NCBI GenBank assembly: GCA_034231615.1
Contig: CM067314.1
Coordinates: 12,091,763 to 12,155,762 of the forward strand
Length of the DNA stretch: 64,000 bases
Direction of reading: 5' to 3'
Source: Meghimatium bilineatum
Taxonomy: Eukaryota; Mollusca; Gastropoda; Stylommatophora; Philomycidae
Part shown: positions 11,514-21,755 of the stretch, in pieces
Layout of the letters: each line of letters opens with the position of its first letter
Numbering within the stretch: the stretch's first letter is position 1
The notes under the pieces: generated by a model
The model's database searches: none
What the model was told of the DNA's origin: nothing
Seen by the model: only the letters and a program-made list of their open reading frames with translations
Program-made: the position numbers and the translations under genes

Positions 11514-11527
11514 CTACCGTAGACCAT

Positions 11528-11649
11528 ACGGTTACAATGACATAGAGGTAACACACTGGTGACATCAGCATAAAAAGCTCTCCATAATCTCTACCCTTAC
11601 CCTTATCCTTGTATAATCTCTATCATGAGGAGTGTAAAAAAAAAAACCG
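11528..11649. other. No gene recognised
   Basis: Short spacer with CCCTTACCCTTATCC-type simple sequence. Confidence 0.4.
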
Positions 11650-11855
11650 GTCAGAGCATTCCTTAATGTTATCAATCCAGGATTTTCTCCATTCGTCTTC
11701 GTCCACCCTTGACTGTTTCATGCAAAATAATTTTAGAAAGTGAGTCCTGTCTCGCTACATGTTCAAATTAATTAAATTTACGCCGTTTCACTACTGCCAA
11801 AAGTTCTTGGTAACCCGCAAGTTTGTTTATTTGCTGCCGGACGAATATATGTGCT
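11650..11855 (-). mobile_element. LINE-7 fragment
   Basis: Minus strand reads AVVKRRKFN, then DSLSKIILHETVKGGRRR, matching the LINE-7 3' domain (KRRKLAWFGHVCRHDSLSKT at 14342-14632). Short, with stops. Confidence 0.65.
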
Positions 11856-12112
11856 TGTGTTCTATGTAGCTAATTCTTAAAAAGACGACAAAGGGGCTGA
11901 CGAAAACTAAGACAGACCTATAAGGAAATCTGTAGAACAGATATAAGCCGAGTAAGATACTTTTTATAACAAATTTTCCCAAACGTCAGTCCTTGTATAA
12001 GCCGAGCAAGGTACTTTTTTGTAACAAATTTACCCACTCGTCAGTCCTTGCATGGTACTTAAACGAATTTGTCCGGTCTTTACTCTGTGTATAAACCGAA
12101 CTGAAATTGTTT

Positions 12113-12205
12113 GGTTGGTTGGTTGCTGATCCTGAAGTCCATGACTTCATGCCCTTTTACCAAATGCAATTAAAAATGACATTATATAGGGCATATGCGG
12201 GGAAT
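12113..12205 (-). mobile_element. 5'-truncated copy of the 617-bp retroposon
   Basis: 93 bp beginning GGTTGGTTGGTTGCTGATCC, which is the end of the 617-bp element found at 54637-55253. Flanked by an exact 14-bp duplication, AACTGAAATTGTTT, at 12099-12112 and 12206-12219. Only the (AACC)n-tail end survives, as expected of 5'-truncated target-primed insertion. Confidence 0.85.
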
Positions 12206-12479
12206 AACTGAAATTGTTTTTAAAATGTTACAATAACTTGTCCATGAAAACTTCCTAACAAGTGAAAATCCTCGCCCATTTAAGTATGTGTTTATACGGT
12301 CATTGTTGTTTGAAGTATAGGCTACATAGCTGAGAAGCAGTAGAAAAAAAGACACTGGTAGATGTAGTCTTTGACATGAGAACTACCCAGGCAAAGGTAA
12401 CATTTTACAAGATGAAGTACACCCTATGTAATATATCGTTGTAAATTGAGGCTCTAACAAAGAGGTTTGTTAACATAGT
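12206..12479. other. No gene recognised
   Basis: Spacer without recognisable motifs. Confidence 0.4.
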
Positions 12480-12660
12480 CACAACAGGCAAAATTGAAGG
12501 CAACAGAGACAGAGGGCGACAACGTGAGAAAATATTAGACAGTTTGACAACCTGGCACGGAAGGGAAACAACAACGATCTTGATACATAATACTGTGGAC
12601 AGAGAGCTGTGGAGAGCCATGACCGCCTACGCCAGCCGGCATGGCATCTGACGGTGATGA
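12480..12660 (+). mobile_element. LINE-2 3' end fragment
   Basis: Nearly identical to 1965-2135: TTGKIEGNRDRGRQREKILD, DSLTTWHGRETTTILIHN, AYASRHGI and stop. Confidence 0.85.
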
Positions 12661-12925
12661 GCAAAGAGGTTCTAGAATTATTAAAGGAAATAACGATCAA
12701 ATAAAATATTTTAAATATATTAAAAGACATGACACCTGGTTGATAACCTTAATTGAGGGTAAAGTCGAGGGCTGGCGAGCAAGAGGGAAGCAAAGATACT
12801 AGTGGGAGAGTAACATCGCAATGGACAAACTACAGTCTAGCAGAGTACACCACCAAGACAAGAGACGGGCGTTGGAGGCATGTTGCAACCAACCTTCGTT
12901 GATGAGACGGCACTTAATGATGATG
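12661..12925 (+). mobile_element. LINE-4 3' end fragment
   Basis: Reads IKRHDTW, EGKVEGWRARGKQRY, then SLAEYTTKTRDGRWRHVATNLR-like sequence across frameshifts and ends in GATGATGA. Matches 15651-16112 and 63470-63668. Confidence 0.75.
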
Positions 12926-13480
12926 AAATTGAGACGAGAAAGAGAGTTCTTAGAATTATATAGAAAACAGTACTGCAGTCTTGCCTTGTCTTATCCATGT
13001 GTGCCGCTAGGCGTCATGGGAAGCCGAACTCTTCTTTCTTTTGCTGTGATGCCGCTGCCTTAGTGCAGCCTTGGTGTTCTAGTATTTCTCTGATGTTATC
13101 TATCCATCTTCATCTGAGTCTTCCCTGTTTCTCTTTTCAGATGATCTTCTTTTCTATGCTATTGATGGAAAGCGATTTGGTTCCATTCTTATTGGTGGCC
13201 GAATCATTTGATCTTTTTGTGTGTCTATGTATTCTTTCCAGGATATTGTTTTCAATAAATTTCGTACAGTGATGTATGGATGTGAATCTTGGACAATCAG
13301 CGAAAAATTTATATAGAGGCAGCAGAGATATGGTTTTATAGAATAGTCTTTCGAACACATTGGACATATAAAAAAGTATAACGAAGATAACTCGAAAGAA
13401 GTTATTTCAAAAAGAGAGCAGCTTACACGAAACAATAAAAAAGATCAACTCATCAGAATAAAAAAGAGTCTACATTTTTT
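12926..13480 (+). mobile_element. LINE-2-like fragment with nested LINE-3
   Basis: Left part reads EIETRKRVLRII and right part, from about 13263, VMYGCESWTIS...AAEIWFYR-like. These are adjacent in intact LINE-2 relatives, so the central 12996-13262 is an insertion. Degenerate after 13380. Confidence 0.65.
12996..13262 (-). mobile_element. LINE-3 3' fragment nested in LINE-2
   Basis: Minus strand reads IRPPIRMEPNRFPSIA, KNREDSDEDGQ-like and RWIDNIREILEHQG, AAASQQKK: the C-terminal tail seen at 30790-31260. A short ACAGT may be the target duplication. Confidence 0.7.
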
Positions 13481-13545
13481 TCTACACGCCATGAGACAAG
13501 AAAAGATAGAACACGCCGTGACAACACGTAAGTTCGCGGTGCAGA

Positions 13546-13660
13546 TTAAAGGTGCAGATATCGCAACCATGACACAACGCATAGTAAACCATGACAACAA
13601 ATTTCAATCTTCGGACTACACCCTGCAAATTTGTAGGAGTTTGATAACGAACGAAGAAGT
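13546..13660 (+). mobile_element. SINE-A 3' half
   Basis: GGTGCAGATATCGCA, GTAAACCATGACA, GGACTACACCCTGCAAATT and GGAGTTTGATAACGAACGAA match SINE-A. Its tail runs directly into the 33-bp array. Confidence 0.8.
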
Positions 13661-14345
13661 AACATTGTCACATATAATATGATTGTCAGAAGTAACATTG
13701 TCACAAATATGATTGTCAGAAGTAATATTGCCACAAATAATATGATTGTCAGAAGTAATATTGTCACATATAATATGATTGTCAGAAGTAACATTGTCAA
13801 ATATAATATGATTGTCAGAAGTAACATTGCCACAAATATGATTGTCAGAAGTAATATTGCCACATATAATATGATTGTCAGAAGTAACATTGTCACATAT
13901 AATATGATTGTCAGAAGTAATATTGCCACATATAATATGATTGTCAGAAGTAACATTGCCACATATAATATGATTGTCAGAAGTAACATTGCCACATATA
14001 ATATGATTGTCAGAAGTAACATTGTCACATATAATATGATTGTCAGAAGTAACATTGCCACATATAATATGATTGTCAGAAGTAACATTGCCACATATAA
14101 TATGATTGTCAGAAGTAACATAGCCACATATAATATGATTGTCAGAAGTAACATTGTCACATATAATATGATTGTCAGAAGTAACATTGCCACATATAAT
14201 ATGATTGTCAGAAGTAACATTGCCACAAATAATATGATTGTCAGAAGTAACATTGTCACATATAATATGATTGTCAGAAGTAACATTGCAACACATGGTA
14301 TGATTGTCTGAAAAAACAACATGACCACATACAATATGATTGTCA
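13655..14345 (+). repeat. 33-bp tandem array
   Basis: About 20 copies of AGAAGTAACATTGCCACATATAATATGATTGTC-type units, given here only as 33 bp with AGAAGTAACATT, CACATATAATATG and ATTGTC blocks. Units vary at GTC/GCC and lose 3 bp in a few copies. The 11-residue periodic open frames on both strands are by-products. The first unit starts in the SINE-A tail. Confidence 0.95.
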
Positions 14346-14632
14346 GGAGCCATTGCTTTCAATAGTGAAACGACGAAAACTAGCATGGTTCGGACATGTA
14401 TGCAGGCACGATTCCTTGTCAAAAACAATACTGCAGGGAACTGTCGAGGGTGGAAGAAGCAGAGGAGGACAAATAAAGACATGGACAGACAACATCAAGG
14501 AATGGACAGGGCAAGATAGTTCCACACTCATCCGCATCGCTGAGGATAGAATTCGCTGGAGGACTCTGTGTGCTGAAGCATCCAATGTGGTACCCTACGA
14601 CCCTGAAGGGTTATGGGTTTATTGATTGATGC
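14342..14632 (+). mobile_element. LINE-7 3' end inserted in the 33-bp array
   Basis: Reads LLSIVKRRKLAWFGHVCRHD, SLSKTILQGTVEGGRSRGGQ, WTDNIKEWTGQDSST, EDRIRWRTLCAEASNVV, then PYDPEG and a TTATTGATTGATG tail of (TTGA)n type. The array motifs resume immediately downstream, so it interrupts the array. Confidence 0.85.
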
Positions 14633-14915
14633 TATGATTACTAGATATAACATTGTCACATGTTGGAAGTAGTAACGTCGCCACTCATGCTATTGTCAGA
14701 AGTAACGTCGCCACTCATGCTATTGTCAGAAGTAACATTGCCACAATATGCTATTGTCAGAAGTAGTAACATCGCTAAGTAACATTGATATGATTGTCAA
14801 AAGAAGTAACACTGTCACATATGATATTTTTTCAGATGTAACATTGCCACATCAGAAGATGTAGCATATTCCAGAAGATGTAACATTGCCACATATGTCA
14901 GAAGAGACAACTAAG
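14633..14915 (+). repeat. Degenerate continuation of the 33-bp array
   Basis: Irregular AGAAGTAACATTGCCACA and CTATTGTCAGAAGTAACG units (the latter repeated at 14690 and 14725), decaying towards 14900. Confidence 0.8.
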
Positions 14916-15375
14916 GAGGTCAGAAGATGGCTATCACCCTATAATCTCTGCTGTAATGAAGATCGGTATTTGGAAGGGAGTCAACCTCAGCAGCACGCCT
15001 CGAGATAACAAAAAAAGGTTTTCGTCTCCTCCAGAGTAGAAGACTCCTCAGCACATGGAATTGCACCCTACATCCACATTGAATAAAGCAAATCATCTGA
15101 GACTTTCAAAATGTTGTGGAAAATGTTCAACAAAAAGAATATGGGATAAACACCCAATCTGGAATTATAAATGATAATATATGTAACGATTAAGAACCGT
15201 ATTAGCCATTCCTATTCTCCTTCTAACTTCTCTGTTTTAACTTCTACATTCATTTGTCATTATGTCTGAGGTATCGGCTGAGATAGAAATTAGATTAACC
15301 ATGTCATTGTCTTGTGTAGCCAGCCAATATTGTTGTTAAGTCATTTAAGAATTACATCTAAACAAATTATTGCCT
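14916..15375. other. No gene recognised
   Basis: No motif or repeat identified. Confidence 0.45.
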
Positions 15376-15650
15376 GTGTGTTCCCGGGCCTGAGAGGGGA
15401 GGAAAGAATAGCAACACTGTTTACCTTTCAAGCATGTCGTAAGAGGTGACTAAGAAGGTTATGGGATGGAGTTGGCTGTCTCATTTCATTTAGGTTCAAC
15501 ATGACCCAAAGCCATAATAAAGTCTGATGTGTCAGGCCGAAAGACACAGGTATCGCAGCAATGATGTAAACCATGACAAAATGCATTCTGTTGTCTGGAC
15601 TACATCCTGTTAATCTGCAGGAGTTTGAGAACAAATCAAGAAAAAGAAAC
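15376..15650 (+). mobile_element. SINE-A copy
   Basis: GTGTGTTCCCGGGCCTGAGA head, GCATGTCGTAAGAGGTGACT, and GCAGGAGTTTGAGAACAAAT tail. Somewhat diverged. Confidence 0.85.
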
Positions 15651-16112
15651 TGATTATAAAAAAGCTAAACATGAGAATTATAAAATAATATATCTATTCT
15701 ATATTAATGTATGGCTCAGACACATGGACAATAAACACACAACTAGACGACAGAATTGATGTCTTTGAGATGTGGATATATAGAAGAATAGGGAGAACTT
15801 CATGGAAAGAGGAGAAAATAAAACAAAGAGGTTCTAACACTGTATATGAAAAAAGAATTATTAAAGGAAATAAAGATCAAACAAATAAAATATTTTGGAC
15901 ACATTAAAAGACGTGACAGCTTGATGAAGATCTTACTTGAGGGTAAAGTCAAAGGGAGGCGAGCAAGAGGTAGGAAACAGAGATACAAATGGGAAAGTAA
16001 ATTCACAAGGTGGACAGGCTAGTCTAGCAGAGTGTACCACCATGCAAGAAATGGGAGATGCTGGAGGTCTGTTGCAGCCAACCTTCGTTGTGAAGACGGC
16101 ACTTAATGATGA
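15651..16112 (+). mobile_element. LINE-4 3' fragment
   Basis: Reads IIKYIYSILMYGSDTWTINT, RIDVFEMWIYRRIGRTSWKE, then frameshifted GKVKGRRARGRKQRYKW and SLAECTTMQEMGDAG, ending CACTTAATGATGATGAT. Matches 63200-63668. Confidence 0.8.
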
Positions 16113-16427
16113 TGATAAGAGTATCCTGCACATCCCATCTGTGTGCAGATGAACAATGTGGTGTTATAATGGCTACCTCACTATTGACATGCATCAAAAG
16201 GAGTAGTGTTCTGTTATCCATTTTTTTGATAAATGAAGTCATGAAACCTACAGAAATTCCTTGGAGAATGACGATGGAGTTTGGTGATGCCTGTCAATCC
16301 AGTATACGAGTGCTTGAAATTTTCTAAATTACATAGTTCTGTGACAGACAGTCATGAACAGTTTGTCGCAGGACTCACACATCATTTTGACATTTTATAC
16401 TTGCCTCATACACTTATTGGAGTACCA
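16113..16427. other. No gene recognised
   Basis: No motif seen before the 37-bp array begins. Confidence 0.45.
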
Positions 16428-17298
16428 GCCATGCACCCTCATACTGTATCTTCATTCAACAACAGCCATGCACCCTCATACTGTATCTTCATTCAACAAC
16501 AGCCATGCACCCTCATACTGTATCTTCAGTCACAAACAGCCATGCACCCTCATACTGGATCTTCAGTCACAAACAGCCATGCACCCTCATACTGTATCTT
16601 CAGTCACAAACAGCCATGCACCCTCATACTGGATCTTCAGTCACAAACAGCCATGCACCCTCATACTGTATCTTCAGTCACAAACAGCCATGCACCCTCA
16701 TACTGGATCTTCAGTCACAAACAGCCATGCACCCTCATACTGTATCTTCAGTCACAAACAGCCATGCACCCTCATACTGGATCTTCAGTCACAAACAGCC
16801 ATGCACCCTCATACTGTATCTTCAGTCACAAACAGCCATGCACCCTCGTACTGTATCTTCATTCACAAACAGCCATGCACCCTCGTACTGTATCTTCATT
16901 CACAAACAGCCATGCACCCTCATACTGTATCTTCAGTCACAAACAGCCATGCACCCTCATACTGGATCTTCAGTCACAAACAGCCATGCACCCTCATACT
17001 GTATCTTCAGTCACAAACAGCCATGCACCCTCATACTGTATCTTCAGTCACAAACAGCCATGCACCCTCATACTGGATCTTCAGTCACAAACAGCCATGC
17101 ACCCTCATACTGTATCTTCAGTCACAAACAGCCATGCACCCTCATACTGTATCTTCAGTCACAAACAGTCATGCACCTTCATACTGTATCTTCAGTCACA
17201 AACAGCCATGCACCTTCATACTGTATCTTCAGTCACAAACAGCCATGCACCCTCATACTGTATCTTCAGTCACAAACAGCCATGCACCCTCATACTGT
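16428..17298 (+). repeat. 37-bp tandem array, main block
   Basis: About 23 copies of a unit made of CCATGCACCCTCATACTG, TATCTTCAGTCACAAACAG, with TGGATC/TGTATC variants alternating through much of the block. No stop in any plus frame, so all three frames stay open for 265-344 codons; these are not genes. Confidence 0.95.
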
Positions 17299-17440
17299 AT
17301 AGTAACGCAAAATGAGGTAAACTAAATGAGGTTACTAAAACACATTTGTTTACCTCATTTTGCGTTACTATTTGTTCATTAGGTTACTGCGGCACCATCC
17401 ACTTTGTCGGACACTCTCTGACCATTTGGTTATTTATATT
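17299..17440. repeat. Array interruption with 23-bp hairpin
   Basis: TAGTAACGCAAAATGAGGTA and its complement TACCTCATTTTGCGTTACTA flank a 25-bp loop (about 17299-17370). About 70 unrelated bases follow before the array resumes at 17441. A small inserted element with terminal inverted repeats is possible. Confidence 0.7.
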
Positions 17441-17640
17441 TCTCATACTGTATCTTCAGTCACAAACAGCCATGCACCCACATACTGTATCTTCAGTCAC
17501 AAACAGCCATGCACCTACATACTGTATCTTCATTCACCAACAGCCATGCACCCTCATACTGTATCTTCAGTCACAAACAGCCATGCACCCTCGTACTGTA
17601 TCTTCATTCACCAACAGCCATGCACCTTCATACTGAATCT
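17441..17640 (+). repeat. 37-bp tandem array, second block
   Basis: About five more units, with CATTCACCAACAG variants not common in the main block. Confidence 0.92.
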
Positions 17641-17835
17641 TATAATGCATTTATGTAGGTTTTACTCCTGCACTGAAAATTTAAAAAAACAGCGACCCCC
17701 TTCACTCTGGTTTTTGTTTATAGTGGAGTGGCCATCTTTAAACCACCATTATGACATCACATTGTTCATCTGCGTATACATGCCATTCTTGATTTCTCAT
17801 AGTATTCTCATTTCTGACACATATTTAAGGTTTTC
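17641..17835. other. No gene recognised
   Basis: Spacer between the array and the LINE-5 fragment. Confidence 0.4.
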
Positions 17836-18570
17836 ATTTGAAGCACTCTCATATGAATGCTATGCAGACGACACTGTGCTTCTTTCAAATGATATATATA
17901 TAAAAGGATTGGAACAACTATGGTAATCAAAAACACAAAGAAATACACTGAATCACAAAACTTATATTTAAACTTGCAAAAAACAAAAATCATGTCAACA
18001 GATATAACAACACAACAACCAAAATCAGAATTGACAATACCGAGATAGTGTGGATAAATTTGAATACTTAAGAGCAAACATCAACAGGAGACTGCATGGC
18101 AGAGATAAGGAAAAGATTGGCAATGGCATATTGTAAAAAAACGTTTGAAAAGATGGAAATACAACAGAATAAAAACAAAACTACTAATGCTAAGAACTTT
18201 TATTGTTCCGGTTGCAACATACGGATGTGAAACATGGACCCTAAGTAAAACAGCGGCAAAGAAGATCAATGTCTTTTGAGATAAAGTGTTACAGAAAAAT
18301 ACTAAGAATATCAAGGAATCAAAACAGAGAAATTCAGATATTATAATCACATTGCAGATTCCAGAGTGTTGGCTACTAAACACAATACCAAAAATAAAAC
18401 TACACCTGTTTGGTCATTTAAAGAGGCACAACTGTTTGGAAAGACAAATAATGGAGGGAAGAACACCTGGGAGGAAGAGAAAGGGCAGACCAAGAAGATA
18501 ATACCTTCTGAAGAGAATATATCACAACATCATATCGTGATATGTACTTGCAGATATATCTATCAATGTT
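17836..18570 (+). mobile_element. LINE-5 RT fragment with YADD box
   Basis: Starts within the RT palm: ECYADDTVLLSNDI, then across frameshifts KKYTESQNLYLNLQKTKIM, DKFEYLRANIN, GDCMAEIRKRLAMAYC, YGCETWTLSKTAAK, FEIKCYRKILRI and LFGHLKRHNCLERQIMEG, GRKRKGRPRR. The catalytic YADD is intact but the frame is not. Confidence 0.85.
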
Positions 18571-18780
18571 CCTTCAGGTCGAATACAGTGCATAGGGCAC
18601 ACAGCAGAGCTCTCCAGTTTGAGCGGTAGTGATGCTACTATGTCTACATAATTCATGTATATTGTTGAGATCCATTAAATTATACCCTTTTTGATGGTTG
18701 TTCTGCGAAGAGTCACTCTTGGTCTTCCTCTTTTTCCATCTGGTACCCATTTGACATACTGCCATATACACGTTACAAAA
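18571..18780 (-). mobile_element. LINE-10 3' fragment
   Basis: Minus strand reads VKWVPDGKRGRPRVTLRRTT, IKKGI, DLNNIHELCRHSS, then PYALYST. Matches the plus-strand copy at 32890-33350. Confidence 0.65.
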
Positions 18781-18804
18781 AAAAGAAGATAGAATTAATA
18801 GCAT

Positions 18805-19015
18805 GATCTTCTTTTCATTCGCAGTTTGACATATCACATAGCAAGTCCATTCGCAGTTTGACATATCACATAGCAAGTCCATTCGCAGTTTGACATATCA
18901 CATACCAAGTCCATTCGCAGTTTGACATATCACATAGCAAGTCCATTCGCAGTTTGACATATTACATAGCAAGTCCTTTATTCGCAGTTTGACATATCAC
19001 ATAGCAAGTCCGGTT
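18805..19015 (-). repeat. 32-bp tandem array seeded from a LINE 3' end
   Basis: About six copies of CATTCGCAGTTTGACATATC plus ACATAGCAAGTC. On the minus strand the unit contains GATATGTCAAACTGCGAATG, matching the terminus GACATGTCAAACTGCGAACG of the LINE fragment at 8210-8668. Confidence 0.9.
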
Positions 19016-19048
19016 TTCTGGATAAACATTGCTGTATTTCAAAGAATA

Positions 19049-19184
19049 GCACTCCGCCAAAGATGGATGTGTTGGCGCAAATAAAACGGCGACACAGCGC
19101 ATTGCCATTCTCTGGACAATCTAGTAGGACCATCGTCCTGCTGCAAGGGAGATCTAGCGGGAGTTTGAGAATGAGATGAAGAAG
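19049..19184 (+). mobile_element. SINE-B copy
   Basis: From CACTCCGCCAAAGATGGATG to GAGAATGAGATGAAGAAG, flanked by exact AAAGAATA at 19041-19048 and 19185-19192. Slightly shorter than other copies (internal deletion of the ACATCCTGCTGG block). Confidence 0.9.
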
Positions 19185-19256
19185 AAAGAATAACACAGTA
19201 GAATTAATGTATAAGTTGGTCAACAAGAACCACTGTTAACAATAGTTGTTCTTCTT

Positions 19257-19425
19257 CTTTAGCGTTCGCTCTCATCTAACAACAACGTATATATTGTGTG
19301 ATTGCCGCCGGGGAGTGTGAAGTACGTTGTGCTACAAGTTCCACAGTAGAACTGTGTTATTTGCACCTCTGTTGACCACTTGTGGTCAGGACGTCCGAGG
19401 TCCAGCACATCAGTTTTCATCATGT
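19257..19425 (+). repeat. Repeat C copy
   Basis: TTGTGTGATTGCCGCCGGGG, AAGTACGTTGTGCTACAAGT, GTAGAACTGTGTTATTTGCA, CAGGACGTCCGAGGTCCAGC. Confidence 0.75.
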
Positions 19426-19439
19426 TAACAATTGTGATA

Positions 19440-19900
19440 CTTCATAAACTTCGGTCGTACGGACACGTGTTGAAACATTCCTAGATGACGAGATGTTCTT
19501 CAATGTACAGTGGAGGGAGGGGTGCAGATAAGGTGACCTGAAGAAGACATGGTTGGATAATAACAAGGACTAGACCAGTGTTTCCCATCCTTTTTTGTAC
19601 TGTGCCCCACATACGTATTTCTAAAATTCTGACATGTAACATATACATATATTTTTTAATATTCAATAATTGAATTATTCCGTAAGTGAAGCCTAATTAC
19701 AGCTTGTTCGAATTTTCCCCCTGTGGGGCATGGGCCCCACGTTGGGAAACACTGGACTAGACGGTATGAAATTTCCCCTCATGACGGTCGAGGATAGAGT
19801 TGTGGGGAGATCTTCCTGCATCAAATGTCTCAATGTGACACCCCTACGACTCTGACAGGTTATGAGTTCTATTATTATTATTATAATAACATAAACCAGG
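19440..19900 (+). mobile_element. LINE-7-like 3' end split by a hAT-type MITE
   Basis: Reads RSYGHVLKH, RGRQIRSPEEDMVG, then beyond the MITE GMKFPLMTVEDRVVGRSSCI, CLNVTPLRL and an ATTATTATTATTATAATAA tail. This is the DNIKEWTG... tail domain of RT polyproteins, degraded. Confidence 0.65.
19576..19754 (+). mobile_element. hAT-type MITE (hAT-N1)
   Basis: 179 bp with terminal inverted repeats CAGTGTTTCCCATCC / GTTGGGAAACACTG and an exact 8-bp target duplication GACTAGAC at 19568-19575 and 19755-19762. Eight-base duplications and CA(G)TG termini are typical of hAT elements. Non-coding. A second copy, opposite orientation, lies at 47235-47439. Confidence 0.93.
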
Positions 19901-19904
19901 TGAT

Positions 19905-20280
19905 GCTAAGCACAATCAACGTACAAGAGGCCTGGAATCTGAACACCATATTAAAGAAAAGCTAGGTTTTTCTGTCACATTAAGAGACATGATAGTATGG
20001 AGAGAGTGATATTGGAGGGGATGATAGAAGGCAACAAGGGTAAAGGCCGAACAAGCCGTTGGTGGACAGAAGACATACAGGAATGCCTGCACATGTCCCT
20101 AAAGGAAGCAGGACAACTTGCTCATGACCGAGGAGAATTGAATAGATTCATAAGGAAGTTCTGGAAAGAATGTCACGTGATAACACAAAAAATATATAAT
20201 TGTGTGTTCAAATTCTTTAATGACGATAAAGTAAAACAGGAAAAAAATATGTTTCATGTAAATCAACTTTAACTTTGGAG
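19905..20280 (+). mobile_element. LINE-8 3' fragment
   Basis: Reads HIKRHDSMERVILEGMIEGN, KGKGRTSRWWTEDIQECLHM, SLKEAGQLAHDRGELNRFIR. Related to 25025-25360. Confidence 0.8.
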
Positions 20281-21160
20281 AAATATGTTATACAATATAT
20301 ATATTTATATATCTACACGAAAAGTTGAGTTAAAAACTTGCCCAACTTTTCTGTAAATTGAAAAAGGAAAGACCGTGGTAAATGCTTCACAAATATTGTG
20401 CTAAATGTAGTATAAAAAAAGGTAACATTCACTGAATATTTGACATACATTAATAATATAAATTTCAACTTTATTTTCTAATTACTTAAAACGTTTACTG
20501 TGATTAGATGGTCTGACGGACAATATACAACCAATGAACTAATTCTATATAACATGGCTGGGTCTATAAATCTGCATCAATGTTTGTATTCACACAAATT
20601 CCACTTATTCTTTCCCTTTTCAAAAAAATACACAAGCACGTCACCATACATGGACTTTGTATTTCATGAATCAAATTTGAACCAATGGGAAGTCGAGTAT
20701 ATTTTATTATTTCTTGAATCAAATTTTAGCCAATAGGCAGTCACATATATTTTTATTATTCATCAGTAAAAAATATGACAGACTGGTCTAACAGTATATT
20801 TTTGAATGAAGTAACACTTCTGAATGAGGAAAAAGTAACCCTCATTTTGTCCATGTATGGTATCATTGATGAAGGTTATGTACAGTTTCAAGATTGTTAA
20901 GAGGCTTATTTGTAAACTAAAACAACTTTTAACGCTAATAAATAACAACTTCAGTGAAAAATGGTTAAGAAAACATTTTGGAACTGATTTGAAATATGAC
21001 CAGCACTCATTGCCAACTAGGCTGAAATCTTTCTTGCAACCCCAGGGAGTGGATAATATAAATACAATTTATGCACACCCAGCCAGACATTTAACAAACT
21101 TAAAAGTTATCTTTTGACTTAAAACTACAGGTACTGCAAATACAGAGACATTATTAGCGA
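20281..21160. other. AT-rich, no gene; one 2-copy repeat
   Basis: TGAATCAAATTTGAACCAAT near 20668 recurs at about 20716 as TGAATCAAATTTTAGCCAAT, a two-copy tandem duplication of about 47 bp. Otherwise nothing recognised. Confidence 0.5.
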
Positions 21161-21164
21161 ACAA

Positions 21165-21385
21165 AAGATCTGTGGCGAAGTGGTACAGAGCACGTCTGTG
21201 CCGGCCAAGGTACCGAGTTCGATCTCTGTCACAGGCAATTGTGCATCCGAACCATTCAGAAAGCAATGACAAACTACTGAACGTATTTATATTGCCTAGA
21301 AAATCACCACAGCCAACAAATGCTGGGTTGATAGCTACGTCCTGTAAAGGATATGTTACCAATTTTTTTTTTAAAAAGAAGACTT
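21165..21385 (+). mobile_element. Probable tRNA-derived SINE
   Basis: 21176-21240 resembles a tRNA: acceptor CTGTGGC pairs with GTCACAG, an A-box-like TGGCGAAGTGG and a B-box-like GAGTTCGATCT. About 120 bp of unrelated body and a T/A-rich tail follow. The D arm is irregular, so I do not call a functional tRNA gene. Confidence 0.5.
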
Positions 21386-21610
21386 AAAAATAAAACCACT
21401 TTAGATTTTACTGCCAAATGTCTATGCTGATGATGGTCAGAAAAATATGTGATCATGCAGCGAGGACAAGCAGAGAGTAGGACATGTGATCCAAGACTGC
21501 TCAATGAAAGGAGAAGAAATGTGCTCTGATGTAGAACTACAAGGAGACACTTTATTATGATATGTACTTAGAATGAATAAAAACTACCACAAGCATTAAA
21601 ATGGGTATCT

Positions 21611-21755
21611 AAGCCTTTCGGCCTGACACATCCGACTTCCAACATGACTTATGGGTCACTGACCCTACATGGGATGAGACCATGAACTCCACTCTCCTAA
21701 TCTCTTCAGTTGCAGCTGCAGCTTACGACATACATGGAAGATAAAGTATTGGTGT
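21611..21755 (-). mobile_element. SINE-A partial copy
   Basis: GCCTTTCGGCCTGACACATC, GGGTCACTGACCCTACATGG and CTTACGACATACATGGAAG on the plus strand; both ends missing. Confidence 0.75.

Noticed and set aside
13655..14345. CRISPR array
   Set aside because: Units are contiguous near-identical repeats with no unique spacers, in a eukaryotic context; the same holds for the 37-, 43- and 16-bp arrays.
13546..14482. Frames on both strands with 11-residue repeats as a membrane or repeat protein
   Set aside because: Direct product of the 33-bp array; no start context, and a SINE and a LINE form the edges.
16281..17325. 344-, 323- and 265-codon frames as genes
   Set aside because: All arise from the 37-bp array, which lacks stops in every plus frame.
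21165..21245. Functional tRNA gene
   Set aside because: Acceptor and TPsiC-like parts are present but the D arm is irregular, and a SINE-like body and tail follow.
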